This document shows, in pieces, positions 12,401-23,100 of a DNA stretch of 64,000 nucleotides. The stretch comes from Phragmites australis (Eukaryota; Streptophyta; Magnoliopsida; Poales; Poaceae), in the NCBI RefSeq assembly GCF_958298935.1, contig NC_084924.1, positions 19,999,819-20,063,818 on the forward strand, given 5' to 3'. Each line of letters starts with the position of its first letter. The stretch's first letter is position 1. The notes beneath the pieces were generated by a model. That model did not search any database, was not told the DNA's origin, and saw nothing but the letters and a program-made list of their open reading frames with translations. A program made the translations under genes and the position numbers.

Positions 12401-15400
12401 TGATCTTTAAGCCAGACAATTGCTCAGAAGCGCCTAGTAAGAGCTTCAGGTTCTTGGCTTTTTCCATATCGTGTTCCAGGAAGAGAATTGTATCATCAGC
12501 ATATTGGATAATAGATAAGCCGTCCTCTACAAGGTGCGGCATTACTCCACCAACTTGACCATCCCTTTTGGCTCTTTCAATTAAGATACCTAGCATGTTG
12601 GCAACAATGTTGAAGAGAATTGGAGAGAGGGGGTCACCTTGGTGTAACCCCTTTTTTGTTTGAAAGAAAGGCTCGGTGTTATCGTTGACCTCTATCGCTA
12701 CACTGCCCCTCGAGATGAAGTTCTACACCCAAGAGCACCATTTGGGTGAGAAACCCTTCATCCAGAGAGCTTGAAGTAGGAAGGATCACTTCACTTTGTC
12801 ATAGGTCTTTTCGAAATCTATTTTTAGGATAATCCCATTCATCCTTTTGCGATGGAGTTCATGGATTGTCTCATGAAGTATAACCACCCCTTTTAGAATA
12901 TCTCCCACGCATGAAAGCTGTTTGTGTAGGGCGAATTATCTTGTTCGCCACACAATTAATGCGATTGGTAGCAACTTTTGTGAAGATCTTAAAGCTGACA
13001 TTCAGCAACAGATCACCCTGTATTGCTGAATACGGTAAGCATCTTTGTTTTTTGGAATAAGGGTGATTACCCCGAAGTTGAGTCTATGCAGCTGAAGATT
13101 TCCACAATGTATCTCATGGAAAAGAGTCAACAGGTCATCCTTGATGATTTCCCAGAACATTTGGTAGAATTCTGCTGGGAATCCATCTAGTCCGGGGGTT
13201 TTATTGTGGGCCATTTGGAACACCACATCCCTCACTTTTTTTTTAAGTAAAGGGGCAGTAAGAATTTCATTTTCACTGTCGGACACCTAGTTTATGTCCT
13301 CTCTCCGTGTTTCAAACATGGAGAAGTGATTTGAATCAAATGGGCCGAAGAGATTTTTGTAGAATTTAGTGATGTATTTTTGAATTTGTTCATCCACTTT
13401 CAATGATTCCTTCGTCATCTTCCAGGTGGAAAATACGCCTTTTTCCTATGTTTGCCATTGGCAACCATATGGAAGTACTTCATATTGTTGTCGCCATGAA
13501 GGACGTGATTAACTTTGGCTCTTTGATACCATTTCATTTCTTCTTCTCGCAGCAGTTTAGCCAGTTTTTCGTTGGATTGGGATTTAGGGTGAATCTCGGC
13601 ATCAGTAAGGCATCTTGTTTCAGCCACCTTGTTGAGCTCATCGATGACGTTTCAGAGTTGTTTCTTTTTTTGTTTGTTCGCAGCCCACCCTCTGAGATGT
13701 CTTCTTAGAGCACTTAGTTTATTTGACCATCATTGAATTGGTGTCCATCCACGAACTGGCTGGTTCCAGATACGGGCGACCAATTCAGGAAATCCCTCAC
13801 GGGCCAGCCATCCTGTCTCAAACTTGAAGGCTTTACCCCCTGTTCGGGGACCGAGTTACTGGTGTCTAGAAGGATTGGGGTGGTCCGACATAGTCCTGTC
13901 AAGGGCCTGCGCCAACACTATGGGGAAATGAAATTCCCATTCAGTAGTCGTCAATACCCGATCAAGCTTCTCGAAAGTTAAGTAAACCTGCAAAAATTAA
14001 ATTTCAAATAATTGAATTTTTGCATGTTCACTTAACTTTACGTGTACTACAAACATGAATTTTTATGGAATTTTTTAAACATTGCAACATGTTGGATTCA
14101 TCGTATTTTCGCTAAAGGGGACGCCAGATTCCCTAGTCACCAACCAATTTCCCCTTAAGATTATCTATATGGTTACTGTTAGGTTTATTTAACATTCATA
14201 GCTGTTTTTGCTTGGTTGTCAGGGATACATTCAGGGTGAAGAATTTAACCCAAAAAATTGGATCATTCCAGGGCTTGGTTATGACACATGTGGTAACAGC
14301 AAGTTTTTCTTCCTATACACCAATAATATGTACAGTCTGAAGAAAATATCCATAAAAAGCAAGAGAATTGCAGATACAGTTGAATCCTTGATTGGAGCCT
14401 ATCTCAGTGTTGGAGGTGAACAGGCCGCGTTTCATTTCATAAAATCACTAGGAATGGATATAGAACTGCATACTGAAATGCAAGATGAACTGAAAAATAT
14501 AACAAAATCTGAAGAATTCAAAGCATTCATTAATGTGAGAAGGTTGGACTTGGAGACAATGCTCGATTATAGTTTCAATGATTGTTCACTGTTATTCGAA
14601 GCATTGACACATGGTTCCTCTAATATTGCGGCCACTACATCCTGCTGCTATGAGGTTAATCTGAAAGCCTCTATGCAATTTGATCTTCAGTAGCAACCGT
14701 TTGTATTGTTCCCTGTTTAATTCGAAACATTTCTTTTTCTAAGATGACAACATTGTAGATTTGCAGTTCTTTTGTGCAGCCTCTATGCAATTTGATCTGC
14801 AGTACCTAGACGAAATTGTCCATTCAGAATTAGCGATGCTTTTAGTATATATTACTAGAAATATTTTCATTATATGGCCAAACAATACCCACAGGAGCCT
14901 AAGTATGTATGACAAATTGACAATTATTGAACTGTGTTAGTCCTTCTACTATAGCCTTTTTTAGACCAAGGGTATTTTTTTTACCACAGATGACCCATGG
15001 CTTGTAGCCTTTTAACAATCGAGTGGTAAACAGAGAAGCAACAAACATGAATAGATATTTTACCAGTTCAAAAGGACAAGAATCTATAGCCAATACTTCA
15101 TTCAGGTAACATGTTTACTTAGCCATGGATGAGATAATGTATCCAATAAGATGTGCTGAAGCTTTTCAGTAATGGGGTATGTCCTTGTGAACCAAAACAA
15201 ACACTTAGACTTAATTTTATATTGATCCACTTGGCGAGTCTGTAATATTTCCATCATATACATTCCTATTGTTAATTTTTCTCTGTGTCACTGTAAAAGA
15301 AATTTATGTAAATATGTGATATGGCACAAGTTTCACTTCGTCATATCCAACTGCATAACACTTGCACATTGAATACACCAGAGCTCTCTCTTTCAAAACA

Positions 15401-17288
15401 TTAGAAGTCCTTATTTATGTATATAATGGTCCAGACACTTCACAATGCCACCTTAGTTTACATAATAGTATTTTTTTTCCCAGGACAAATTGGCTACAGG
15501 ACACTACAAAGTGTGCCATTTGCCCTACGCACTCCAAAACCAGTTCTTAGTACTGAACACTCTGTATGATGGTCATTTGCTAGAACACACCGTGCTTATT
15601 ATAATAATATATGCAGCTGATTTGGATAAAAAAGAAATAAAAAGTCACATCAGATGCCCCTAGACGTACCTAGCATGCGTTCATTCGGTCACACTGGACT
15701 TTTGCCACACTATGTCAAAATCCTAGCTCACTTGTCAGCCACTCTCATTAGCCCCATTCACCACCACCACCCGCACCTATCTAAGGGCAAAGAAGACATT
15801 TCATGTCCCTCCTTGCTCCTGCTGATTGAGATAATATTGTTATTACGGTAGCGGTGTGTTTTGGCCAATGGTCGCCATTGTGGATTGTTTGCCAGGAAAA
15901 TGCTGCATTTTTACAATGCCTAGTTGTCAATTTAGCCTTTTATCTAAACTGACATGACCCAAAATTCAGTTTTATATTTCACTTTTCTAGTGAGATATAT
16001 TAAATAAAACAAAATGGAACAAATACGTTGTCTTTTTTTTCCCTCATATCTTCATGTTTTATAGTATCACAGAAGTTAAACAGAAATTTGTGATTTATAT
16101 GTTGGATCCTGGATGATCTATGCTAAATCATACCCATAAGTAAATGATTTTTGTGGGTAAGGTACTTACAGGTTTGCCCATGTGCAGAGGCTTGAGTTTC
16201 TCGGAGATGCTGTATTGGATCATATCTTAACTTTGTACTTCTACAAACAATACTACCCTGAATGTACACCAGCATTGTTGACAAATCTGCGAAAAGCTTC
16301 CGTGAACAACTATTGCTATGCACATGCAGCTGTTAAAAATGGATTACACAAGCATATTCATCATTCATCATCAGAACAGATGATTAAGAATCTTGAGAAT
16401 TCTGGGCGGTCATTTTTAGGCCCATCGCATGGTTGGGAACCTGGCATTGGTCTACCTGAGGTGTGTCTTCTTGACTGTTCGGTTCTTCTTGGTTGCTATG
16501 ATGAGCGCTTGTATTATTTTGAATTTATTTTGAGCATACTTGTACTGTATTTTCCATGGTTCCTGTTTCATGTTTTTGGGATAAATTGGGCACAGCCGGT
16601 ATGGCAGAAACCAGCTAGTAGTTCTGTTCTGCTCTTATTTCCATTTCATTACTCTTTGTTCTCTCACATCGTGTCTTATGCCTGATAACCGCTGGGTAAT
16701 CAGCTGTTCTGAACAGCTGTCATTTGAAGTTTTAAATATGATAGGTAATGCTAGGATGAATGGTTTTTAACATTTGAAATGGTAACGTGGAATATGGAAA
16801 TACAATGGATTAATCATGTGAATTCTGTTCCGGCTTTCTGAATAGGAGCAAACCTATATTTTGTTCGCTCCTTGGACCTTTTTTCCATTTTGTGGCTAAG
16901 TTGGGCGTGCTGCTTGTTCGCCAAAAAAAAACAGCACCTCGCAGATTTGATTGAATCTATAGCTGGTGCAATTTACCTCGACAGCAAGCATGACAAAGAG
17001 AAGGTCTGGACAGCCATGGAACGGCTATTGGGACCTCTTGCCACCCCCGAGACCGTGAAGCCTGACCCGGTGATGGAACTGAAAGAATTATGCGAGCGCA
17101 GGAAATACCCTGAGCCATCTTACTCTCTAACTCGTGACGATGGAGTTGGAGTCACAAGGGTGGTTGCAGAGGTTGAGGCCTCAGGAACAGTGCACTCCAG
17201 AACTGGAAAAGGTCGCAACAAGGATGTGGCAAAAGTTCTCGCCGCAAACGCTCTGCTCAAGGAACTGAAGGCCGCAGCTGTATCATGA
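6392..17288 (+). CDS. Dicer-like endoribonuclease without helicase, DCL3 type, nine exons
   Basis: Dicer-like proteins cut double-stranded RNA into small RNAs; DCL3-type enzymes make 24-nt siRNAs in the nucleus. I join exons 6392-6479, 6966-7228, 7366-7784, 7894-7994, 9304-9500, 9864-10073, 14223-14654, 16188-16460 and 16935-17288. All junctions are GT-AG, phases agree, and the 2,337-bp frame encodes 778 residues with no stop. Order: new N-terminus (1-29), platform and PAZ (about 35-300), RNase IIIa (E376, D380, D477, E480), RNase IIIb (E573, D577, D665, E668), dsRBD (about 706-772). Full plant Dicers have roughly 1,400-1,900 residues with an N-terminal helicase; none is seen in the 6.4 kb upstream. 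DCL3 rather than DCL2 is my best call from the GPSHGWEPGIGLP region and the tail. Alternatives: a transcribed truncated paralogue, a pseudogene, or the 3' half of a larger gene with its helicase beyond the window. Exon 1 is the least certain part. Confidence 0.8.
6966..7228 (+). CDS. Dicer-like exon 2 (platform / start of PAZ region)
   Basis: Acceptor TTCAG|ATGAGG, donor CAG|GTAAAT. It encodes the Dicer hallmark YFPEELVGNW, then LYYCYKISL, AVKCDMGPEFLCNSF and ends IHLNQEQ in phase 0. This is the segment that follows the helicase/DUF283 part in complete plant Dicers. Confidence 0.85.
7366..7784 (+). CDS. Dicer-like exon 3 (PAZ)
   Basis: It starts VIFARRFQTTILSLL after acceptor GTCAG and runs through VGVVYLLLPLVSGKIDWC to the PAZ core (CRCMLQNSVVYTPHNGKFYY, then VTGF). 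The donor is TAG|GTATAAG, leaving two bases of a split codon. Confidence 0.9.
7894..7994 (+). CDS. Dicer-like exon 4 (end of PAZ)
   Basis: Acceptor GCTCCAG|C, donor AAAG|GTTATT; 101 bp. It encodes LTCENQPLLAARGLFMVRN then FLHKCYQEVK, the conserved PAZ end of DCL3-like proteins. It is shorter than typical ORF cut-offs and is found only by family pattern and phase. Confidence 0.85.
7995..9303 (+). other. Intron 4 (1.3 kb)
   Basis: Between donor AAAG|GTTATT and acceptor GCTTCAG. It is AT-rich with no coding signal that I can support. The part at about 8930-9140 is rich in AGCTTCTTATAAGC-like words, which often mark small non-autonomous DNA elements, but I cannot find clear ends. Confidence 0.6.
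9304..9500 (+). CDS. Dicer-like exon 5 (PAZ to RNase IIIa linker)
   Basis: Encodes AVEWPPELYRVVMAPVSAN, FVPSIMYRIKCLLLSVKLK and QLGPRMQQFNITALK, the conserved connector before RNase IIIa. Donor AAG|GTTTTC, phase 0. Confidence 0.9.
9864..10073 (+). CDS. Dicer-like exon 6 (RNase IIIa, first catalytic pair)
   Basis: Begins ILEALTTKECQEEF. The RNase III signature ESLETLGDSFLKYV carries E376 and D380 of the predicted protein. It ends CNSKLV at donor GTG|GTACTG and splices over a 4.1-kb intron to GYIQGEEFNPKNW. Confidence 0.9.
10754..13973 (-). mobile_element. 5'-truncated L1-type LINE with 9-bp target duplication
   Basis: The element is in antisense orientation to the Dicer-like gene. Its 3' end is a short A tract (T7 on the plus strand, 10754-10760) preceded in element sense by an AATAAA. 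Its 5' end lies inside the endonuclease domain. The perfect 9-bp duplication AAAGTTAAG (10745-10753 and 13974-13982) marks both ends and falls within the MITE. Encoded remains are described separately. Length 3,220 bp, compared with about 5-7 kb for complete plant L1 elements. Confidence 0.9.
10830..13973 (-). pseudogene. LINE ORF2 remnant: endonuclease end, reverse transcriptase, zf-RVT
   Basis: On the minus strand the order is: C-terminal endonuclease sequence (13700-13970), a linker with KWYQRAKVNHVLHGDNN (13415-13627), reverse transcriptase start with HNKTPGLDGFPAEFYQMFW (13002-13286), the catalytic QYADDTILFL (12252-12596), the downstream WLEKGLSSWMSKYLSTGGR and YWQSDSNKKKYWLAKWSVLC (11746-12255), then a decayed zinc-finger RVT region to about 10830. 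Frames change several times and stops are present, so no full ORF2 can be made. It is typical of grass L1 elements in introns. Confidence 0.85.
14223..14654 (+). CDS. Dicer-like exon 7 (RNase IIIa second pair, RNase IIIb start)
   Basis: Acceptor GTTGTCAG|GGATAC. Encodes GYIQGEEFNPKNWIIPGLGY, SIKSKRIADTVESLIGAYL (D477, E480) and the start of RNase IIIb (FNDCSLLFEALTHGSSN). It ends TSCCYE at donor GAG|GTTAAT, phase 0. The usual residue before RLEFLGD is Gln; here the junction gives Glu. Confidence 0.9.
14655..16187 (+). other. Intron 7 (1.5 kb)
   Basis: AT-rich and without a gene. A stretch of about 20 bp, CCTCTATGCAATTTGATCT, occurs at about 14670 and again at about 14780, a local duplication. 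A GC-richer block at 15655-15790 looks like a small foreign insertion but has no ends I can define. Confidence 0.6.
16188..16460 (+). CDS. Dicer-like exon 8 (RNase IIIb, first catalytic pair)
   Basis: Acceptor GTGCAG|AGGCTT. RLEFLGDAVLDHILT holds E573 and D577; then CTPALLTNLRKASVNNYCYA and GPSHGWEPGIGLPE. Relative to what I recall of relatives, the stretch between HHSSSEQ and SFLGPS is a few residues short. Donor GAG|GTGTGT, phase 0. Confidence 0.9.
16461..16934 (+). other. Intron 8 with A-rich acceptor
   Basis: No coding content. The 3' splice site is unusual: the bases just before the AG are CCAAAAAAAAACAG rather than a pyrimidine tract, although T-rich sequence lies at about 16880-16920. 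Using the next AG (16943-16944) would give an immediate stop, so the A-rich site is needed for a functional frame. Confidence 0.6.
16935..17288 (+). CDS. Dicer-like exon 9 (RNase IIIb second pair, dsRBD, stop)
   Basis: Starts HLADLIESIAGAIYLDS with D665 and E668, where the family usually has VLGD. A C-terminal double-stranded RNA-binding domain follows (ELKELCERRKYPEPSYSLTR, RVVAEVEASGTVH, KVLAANALLKEL). Stop TGA at 17286-17288. One dsRBD at the end fits DCL2/DCL3-type rather than DCL1-type proteins. Confidence 0.9.
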   Translation, partial: HLADLIESIAGAIYLDSKHDKEKVWTAMERLLGPLATPETVKPDPVMELKELCERRKYPEPSYSLTRDDGVGVTRVVAEVEASGTVHSRTGKGRNKDVAKVLAANALLKELKAAAVS

Positions 17289-17770
17289 GGCTCGGAGCAA
17301 CGGCACTAGTTACCTGCACACTTCATAGTAATTTTCACAGTGGATCAAGTCGGTCGTTTATTTACTAGCTTGTGAGCAAGGTTCAAGGTTTGAGAACACC
17401 CTCTGGTATTGGTTGGAGGTGAGAAAATTCTTGTGTTTGTCAGTATTGAGCCGAAGTTTGTGCTATAGAACAAAGTTCTCCACCAATTAAAATACTTAGT
17501 GGGTCTCCGTCCGAATTAGAAGTTGAAAAATATTCATAATTTCGATTGGTACATATCTATGTCACAACTTTTTAGTATCAAGCTTGTATGCAATAAACAC
17601 CATAAATCAACGAGTAAATTTCACTTGCACGACATGTATTGGCATGAGTTCCACTGTCGAGACTGGACCAAACAAACAGTCAACTCTCTTATATTTGTAG
17701 AGCTAGGAATCAATCTTATTCACATAGTGATGTTATACATGAATAACACAAAAATATCCTTTATTTAAAT
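17289..17770 (+). other. Probable 3' UTR and flank of Dicer-like gene
   Basis: After the stop there is AT-rich sequence with an AATAAA at 17592-17597, about 300 bp downstream, a reasonable polyadenylation signal. No other gene is seen. The real transcript end is unknown. Confidence 0.4.
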
Positions 17771-19677
17771 GATATTATTTAGAGTCTTATAAATAGGACC
17801 TTTATGATTCAAAACAAAATAGCAGCAGAAAACTCAAATAAATGACCCCACAGTCAACCGATTGGGAAACGCATCTTAGGACGAACCATCTTCAATGGAG
17901 TCCTTAAAGTCTTCATTAACTAAGCAATATTGTTTGGGTGATAGAAAATGTGAGCACATCGTATTTCGTAAGTTGTGGAAGAGTATGCATATGAAGGTTT
18001 AACTCAAGAAAAAGGCTTAACACTATTTGTAGAAATAAACAATTTATTTATAAACAATAAAAAAAAAATAAGTAATTAATTAATTGGACTCAAAGATTAA
18101 TAAAGATCAAGATTTCCACCATCCTAAACTAACCATATGTTACGACCACTCATCCCGACCCAAAGGTTTCAACCACTTTTCTATACCCAAGGTTCCAACC
18201 ACCTTTCCTTAACAAGGATTTCAACCACCTTAACCATAGTTCACACAACTATGTTACCCAAACTAGTTTATCATTAAATTCTAATTATGTGTGGCATTCC
18301 TCACTGCTCTTGACTATGAGCATGACTGATTAATCAGATTTACACTATGTAGAGGTTGTATATTTTATCGACAAATCATGATTCTATTTTTGCTCGTGTA
18401 GATCAAACACTTACTCACTTCCTATGGTATGCGGCTAGAAATACACTACAAGGTCGTTACAAAGTATCTCCAAATATGTGTATGCTCACTAAGATTTCAC
18501 CGTCATAGAAGTACACCCTCCACTCTAGAAGCTCTCTCTTGCGCTGTATAGTTCCTAGAAGCACATCCTTCTGTCCCTATACCACCGTCAAGCCTACAAT
18601 ATGCTGGGAGGGTTGCTAATTAATAAATCAGGCCACACTCATAACTTGACTTATGGTTGTACTGTAAAGCTTACTCCGATCGCATCATGAACCATCCTTA
18701 ATTGATTTGGACAAGACTATCATCAACCATGATCTCATGTAACCGGCATCGGTCTCCACCGCCAACTTGCCCAAATCCTAAGTTCCATGTTACTAAACAA
18801 AATTATCCACAAATTCTCTTATTGTTGCATAGAGTCATTATCACATGTAATTAAGAAGTTCTTCCCATAATTATCCCAAAGCAATGCTAAATAGTATCTA
18901 CCCATCTATTATTCCCACCAAACCCATGGCGATTGGAAAATAAGGAAAAATCTAGGGTAAGCCTTAATATGGGATTCCCGGTAAATTATCAGCAATGCAT
19001 ATTTAAAAACAAAACATTTGAAAAGTAGGTATAAAATGGTTAAGGATAACTTGTCTTCCTGTTACCTAGTGGTTCTTCAAAGTCTTAGTCTTTGTTACCT
19101 AGTGGTTCTTCAAAGTCTTAGTCTTAGTCCCTCGTACTTTTCCGGAACCATGGCAGGTTCACCAAGTTATGCAAATATAATAATTCAAATAAATACAAAA
19201 ATCAGATAAAATCCAAAAAAATCAAATTTGATAGGTTTGTATAAATTATGATTTTAGATGAATTATGGCGAAAGAATCACTCAATTTGGAGTTAAAACGG
19301 ATGAGAATGACTCCTCGAAGGTTAAATTAGAGAAAAATAAAAAGGGACGAAATATTCCGAAGAAAAATTCCTTTTCGATTTTCTAGAATTATTTTTCTAA
19401 AGGGAATTCTAGGTTATGACGAAATCATGATGTGGGCATGGATTTTTATTAATTTCGGATTACTCAGAATTATTTTTCTAAAAATACCCTAATTATTGCG
19501 TAAGCATGACCTAAACATTGCATCAGCAGAGAAATTAAATAAAAAGAAAAAGAAAAGCTAGCTGGGCTTTTTCGACTGGGCTGCCATGTGATGATGGATA
19601 GTATAAAACTACTGTGTATTAATATCCTATACGTATCTAGATCCCCTAAGGTTTTCTGTATTCTCAAAGTATACATC
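17771..19677. other. Repeat-derived intergenic sequence
   Basis: No gene that I can support. The style of sequence (CCCAAGGTTCCAACCACC-like words, AT-rich 19200-19500 with GGAGTTAAAACGG) is that of old LTR retrotransposon DNA, but I find no paired ends. It includes the short tandem duplication at 19061-19125. Confidence 0.45.
19061..19125. repeat. 33-bp tandem duplication
   Basis: Two adjacent near-identical copies of a 33-bp unit beginning GTTACCTAGTGGTTCTTCAA (19061-19093 and 19094-19125). It is likely a local slippage duplication. Confidence 0.85.
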
Positions 19678-20173
19678 TGTACCTGAAAAAGGAATACTTA
19701 ACGTATGAAAACTACCCGCAGATGCCAGGGCATCTCATAAATAGAGAATTTTATCTCTAAGAATAATAGAATCCTACTCGGAAAATAGTCCAAAGACTAC
19801 ACGACAGCCCCAATATATATACAGAGCCAGGGGACCATGCGAAGAGATAAGACACAAGCCCATCACCTAAGCATATAAAAGCCTCAAGCGCACCACGAGC
19901 CCCGAGCCTTCTATTCTCGCGAGCTACAATGACAACTCGCTGATACTACACGTAAGGAGCCCTCAACTAGATTTAGATGTCATCTAGGCTAGCTAAGACC
20001 CCTTTGTAATCTGTCTTGAAGATCAATACAAGACCATAAGTCGTAGTGCTGTTATCCTTCGGGAGGCCTGAACTTGTATAAATCTCTGTGTTTTGGCATA
20101 CGATTCGGCTACAGGGAGTATCCCCTACTTCATTCACGTATTCGTAAGATCGACGATTCACAAATTGTCGACA
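19678..20173 (+). mobile_element. 5' LTR of decayed Ty3-gypsy element
   Basis: About 496 bp, starting TGTACCTG and ending GTCGACA, followed directly by a gypsy-style primer-binding sequence. It contains a TATA-like GCATATAAAAG (about 19877) and a poly(A)-proximal region typical of grass gypsy LTRs. The gag gene follows 14 bp later. No partner LTR is seen in the window, so the left border rests on the TGT start and is less certain than the right. Confidence 0.6.
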
Positions 20174-20192
20174 GCTGGCGCCGTCTGTGCAG
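20174..20192 (+). other. Gypsy primer-binding region
   Basis: GCTGGCGCCGTCTGTGC directly follows the LTR end, matching the TTGGCGCCGTCTGTGG context that I recall for many grass Ty3-gypsy elements. It would prime minus-strand synthesis. Confidence 0.55.
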
Positions 20193-23100
20193 AATATGAC
20201 CAAAGACATCGATCCTTCATCGTGCAACATGTCGCCGACTCCACCCAAGTCTGCACCAAGAACCGGCTTCTTAGACGAAGGGTTCTACAACAACTTTACA
20301 CTCTCGACTGACAAGGACTCGGTGGTTGATCAGGTGGATCTAGGAGACGATCTTATTGGCGATGATTCTAGCGATGAGGTAAGTCGTTTTATGGATCAAT
20401 GTGTTAGAGACTACGACATCAAGCTCGAATCGCCTGGTAACCAAGATGATCGCGAAAGCGATGTTCGCTACAAGTCGGAATCTTCCCCTATGACTTTCAA
20501 ACACATGGATTGTCAAAGAACCTATCCAGAGGCATCTTCCAATGACATGTCCATGATGGATTTGGACTCCTCCTCTACCGGAGCTTACCCCGATAAGTCT
20601 TTGCCATCAATGGGGGTGCTAGTCCGTCCAATCATGATGACAATCCTACAAGCCTGTAAAATCCTGTTGATCTGGCTGCGGGGAACAACAATCAGTCCCC
20701 ATCGATGATAGTGACTCCGATCCAAAATCCCAATGGGATTTCAAATCTCACATCTCTCAATCATCAACAAGGAACCCAACGTTTTAGATCTGCAGCGGCT
20801 CAGAGGCTCCTACTTCGACATGAAGCCCTCGGATAGCCCCACCACATATTTGACTACCCTTGAAGGCAAGGGCTAGCTCAACTTGACAAACGATTTATCT
20901 AAGGAAGCTCAAGCTCAGACCGAGAGCTCTCATCAAGTAGCAACCCCAAACAACTCTAACTAGGGGAAGTCCCGTGCTGATCCTTCCCGTGATGATTCAG
21001 ATCTAGAGAGAAGTAATCACCGGAACAAAGACAAGCCGGAAAGATAACAGAGCTCTTAGCCGCCATAAGACCTCGCCGATCAGGAACCACCCCATCAATG
21101 ATCTATGTGAAGTCATCGAGGAGCGAAGATGCTCGAGGACCCTCGAGGAACAATCATCTTCTCCTCGGCGACTAAACCAGAGATCACCCCAGTGTCGTTC
21201 AAGTAGAAGCCACAGCCGTTCTCCAACTCCGGCGGGAAGAGCTCCTGTGGCCACCCATACTGACCAGGGTGCCATCAATGGGTGCCAAGCTTTCTCTCCA
21301 GATCTATGAAGGGTTGACTGGCTGGCTCAGTTTTGACCCAGGTCGAACGAGAAGTACAATAGGACTACCAACCCCGTTGAATTCCTCCAAATCTACACTA
21401 CAACTATCCAAGCGGCTAGTGGGGACAAAAATGTTATGACTAACTACCTCCTCACAACCCTTGAGGGGTTGACTAGGACTTGGCTGACTGACTTGCCGCC
21501 AAGGACGATCTACTCGTGGGAGTAGCTCTGCGGCTTGTTCCGAGCCAACTTCCAAGGTATGTATGTTCGCCTCAGCAAGAAAAACAACATTTTCCGTGTT
21601 GTCTAAATGGAGAAGGAAATCTTGTGCTAATTTATCTGACGCTTCAGCAACACCCGGAACACTATCCCAAAGATAACTGATTATGACATTATCCAGGCGT
21701 TTATTCAAGGGGTTAGGAGCCACTGGTGCGTTGAGGACATCGCCATGAAAGAGCCCGAGATGGTCAAAGAACTAATGAAGATCGTTGACAAGATGGCCAA
21801 TGCTGAGGAGACTCTCTTGTTCATCAAGGAAAGGGACCAGGGTAACAAACACCCCCAACTCGAACTAGATGATGACTCGGCGAAGGGAAAGCTCAATAAG
21901 AACTCCAAATGAGGTAAGGGTAAGAAAACTAAAACTGATGAAGTTTTGGTAGATCTTCCAGACAAGCGTCCCTGCTAATCTCGGCGCAAGGGAAATGAAA
22001 GTGCATCTAGCCCCTATGTGTGGTTTTGATAATTAATGATAATACCTAAGGACTAACAATGGTGTTGAGTTTTTTAGTAGGTTGTTCCATAGGTAATGCA
22101 TGGATGAGAGATATGCATGAGCTCTAGGTAAATGGGGAGATTGAAAATGCATCGAGATGAATGAGCTCTAGGTGATGCTCGGGTAAGTGATGACAATGCC
22201 TATAGACTAACAATCATATTGAGAATTGCTATTAGGTTATTCCATAGGAGATGCATAAATGATGAAGCATGGATTCTTTGAGAAATACCATGAGTTCAAA
22301 GAATTGCATCAAAGTCATTAGATTTTAGTGATGCTCATAAGAAGAAGAAGAAGCTCAATAAGATTAGCAATAAGCTTGAAGCCTAAGTTACTTGTGGAGA
22401 TCAAGTAACTAAAGGCATGACTTGTTAATAGAGTTTTATGGACTAACCTGTGTGCTATGTGTTTAAGAATGAGTGGGATTAGGTTCTATATGAAGATTGA
22501 CAATATGCATGAAGGCTAATAAGTTACTTGTGGAGATCAAGTAACTTAAGGTATAAATGTTGTCATTTAGGTTTTATGGATTAACCCATGTGCTTTGTGC
22601 TTAAGAGTGAGTTGGGGTTAAGATCCATATGAAGGCATAAGTTGAATTGAAATCATATATGCCAAGAGTGAAGAACAAGAGTGGATTCCATATTTGATAA
22701 AATGAATTCCTTAAAGATGTCGAATACAAAGTGATTTTCTATGGCAAGACGGTGAAGGGAAAGCAAGACTCGGCTGCGATGAACCATCCGTAGTGAAGGG
22801 AAGCAAATGGCTTGGCGTCGAAGGACCAAGGCGGTGGTGAAGAGCGAGTGAAGGCTTTGCGCCAATGTATCGTGCGAGGCCATGGGAAGCTATGGATGAT
22901 TCACATCAATCATATGAAGAATCAAGAAGAGATGGAGTGAAAAATATATGGAAGTTGGCAACCCTCAAGGTTTGAAAGAAAGAAGCGGTACTTGAAAGTT
23001 TTCAAATGCTCAAAGTGGTTCAAATGAGTTTTATCTTTGAATTTGAGTATAGTTATGCCGCACTATTAAGAGGGATGCAACGTGAGCTAATTGTCGTATC

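Larger units (their letters stand above)
10660..14135. mobile_element. Foldback MITE in intron 6, split by a LINE
   Basis: The halves 10660-10753 and 13983-14135 are imperfect inverted copies of each other: for example ATGTTTAAAAAT...CATGTATGTAGTGCACATAAAGTTAAG on the left and the complement of CTTAACTTTACGTGTACTACAAACATG on the right. Removing the LINE and one target copy leaves an element of about 247 bp that folds almost completely on itself. Ends look like CAGGGG and CCCTA, hAT-like, but I see no matching 8-bp duplication, so superfamily and exact ends are uncertain. Confidence 0.7.
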
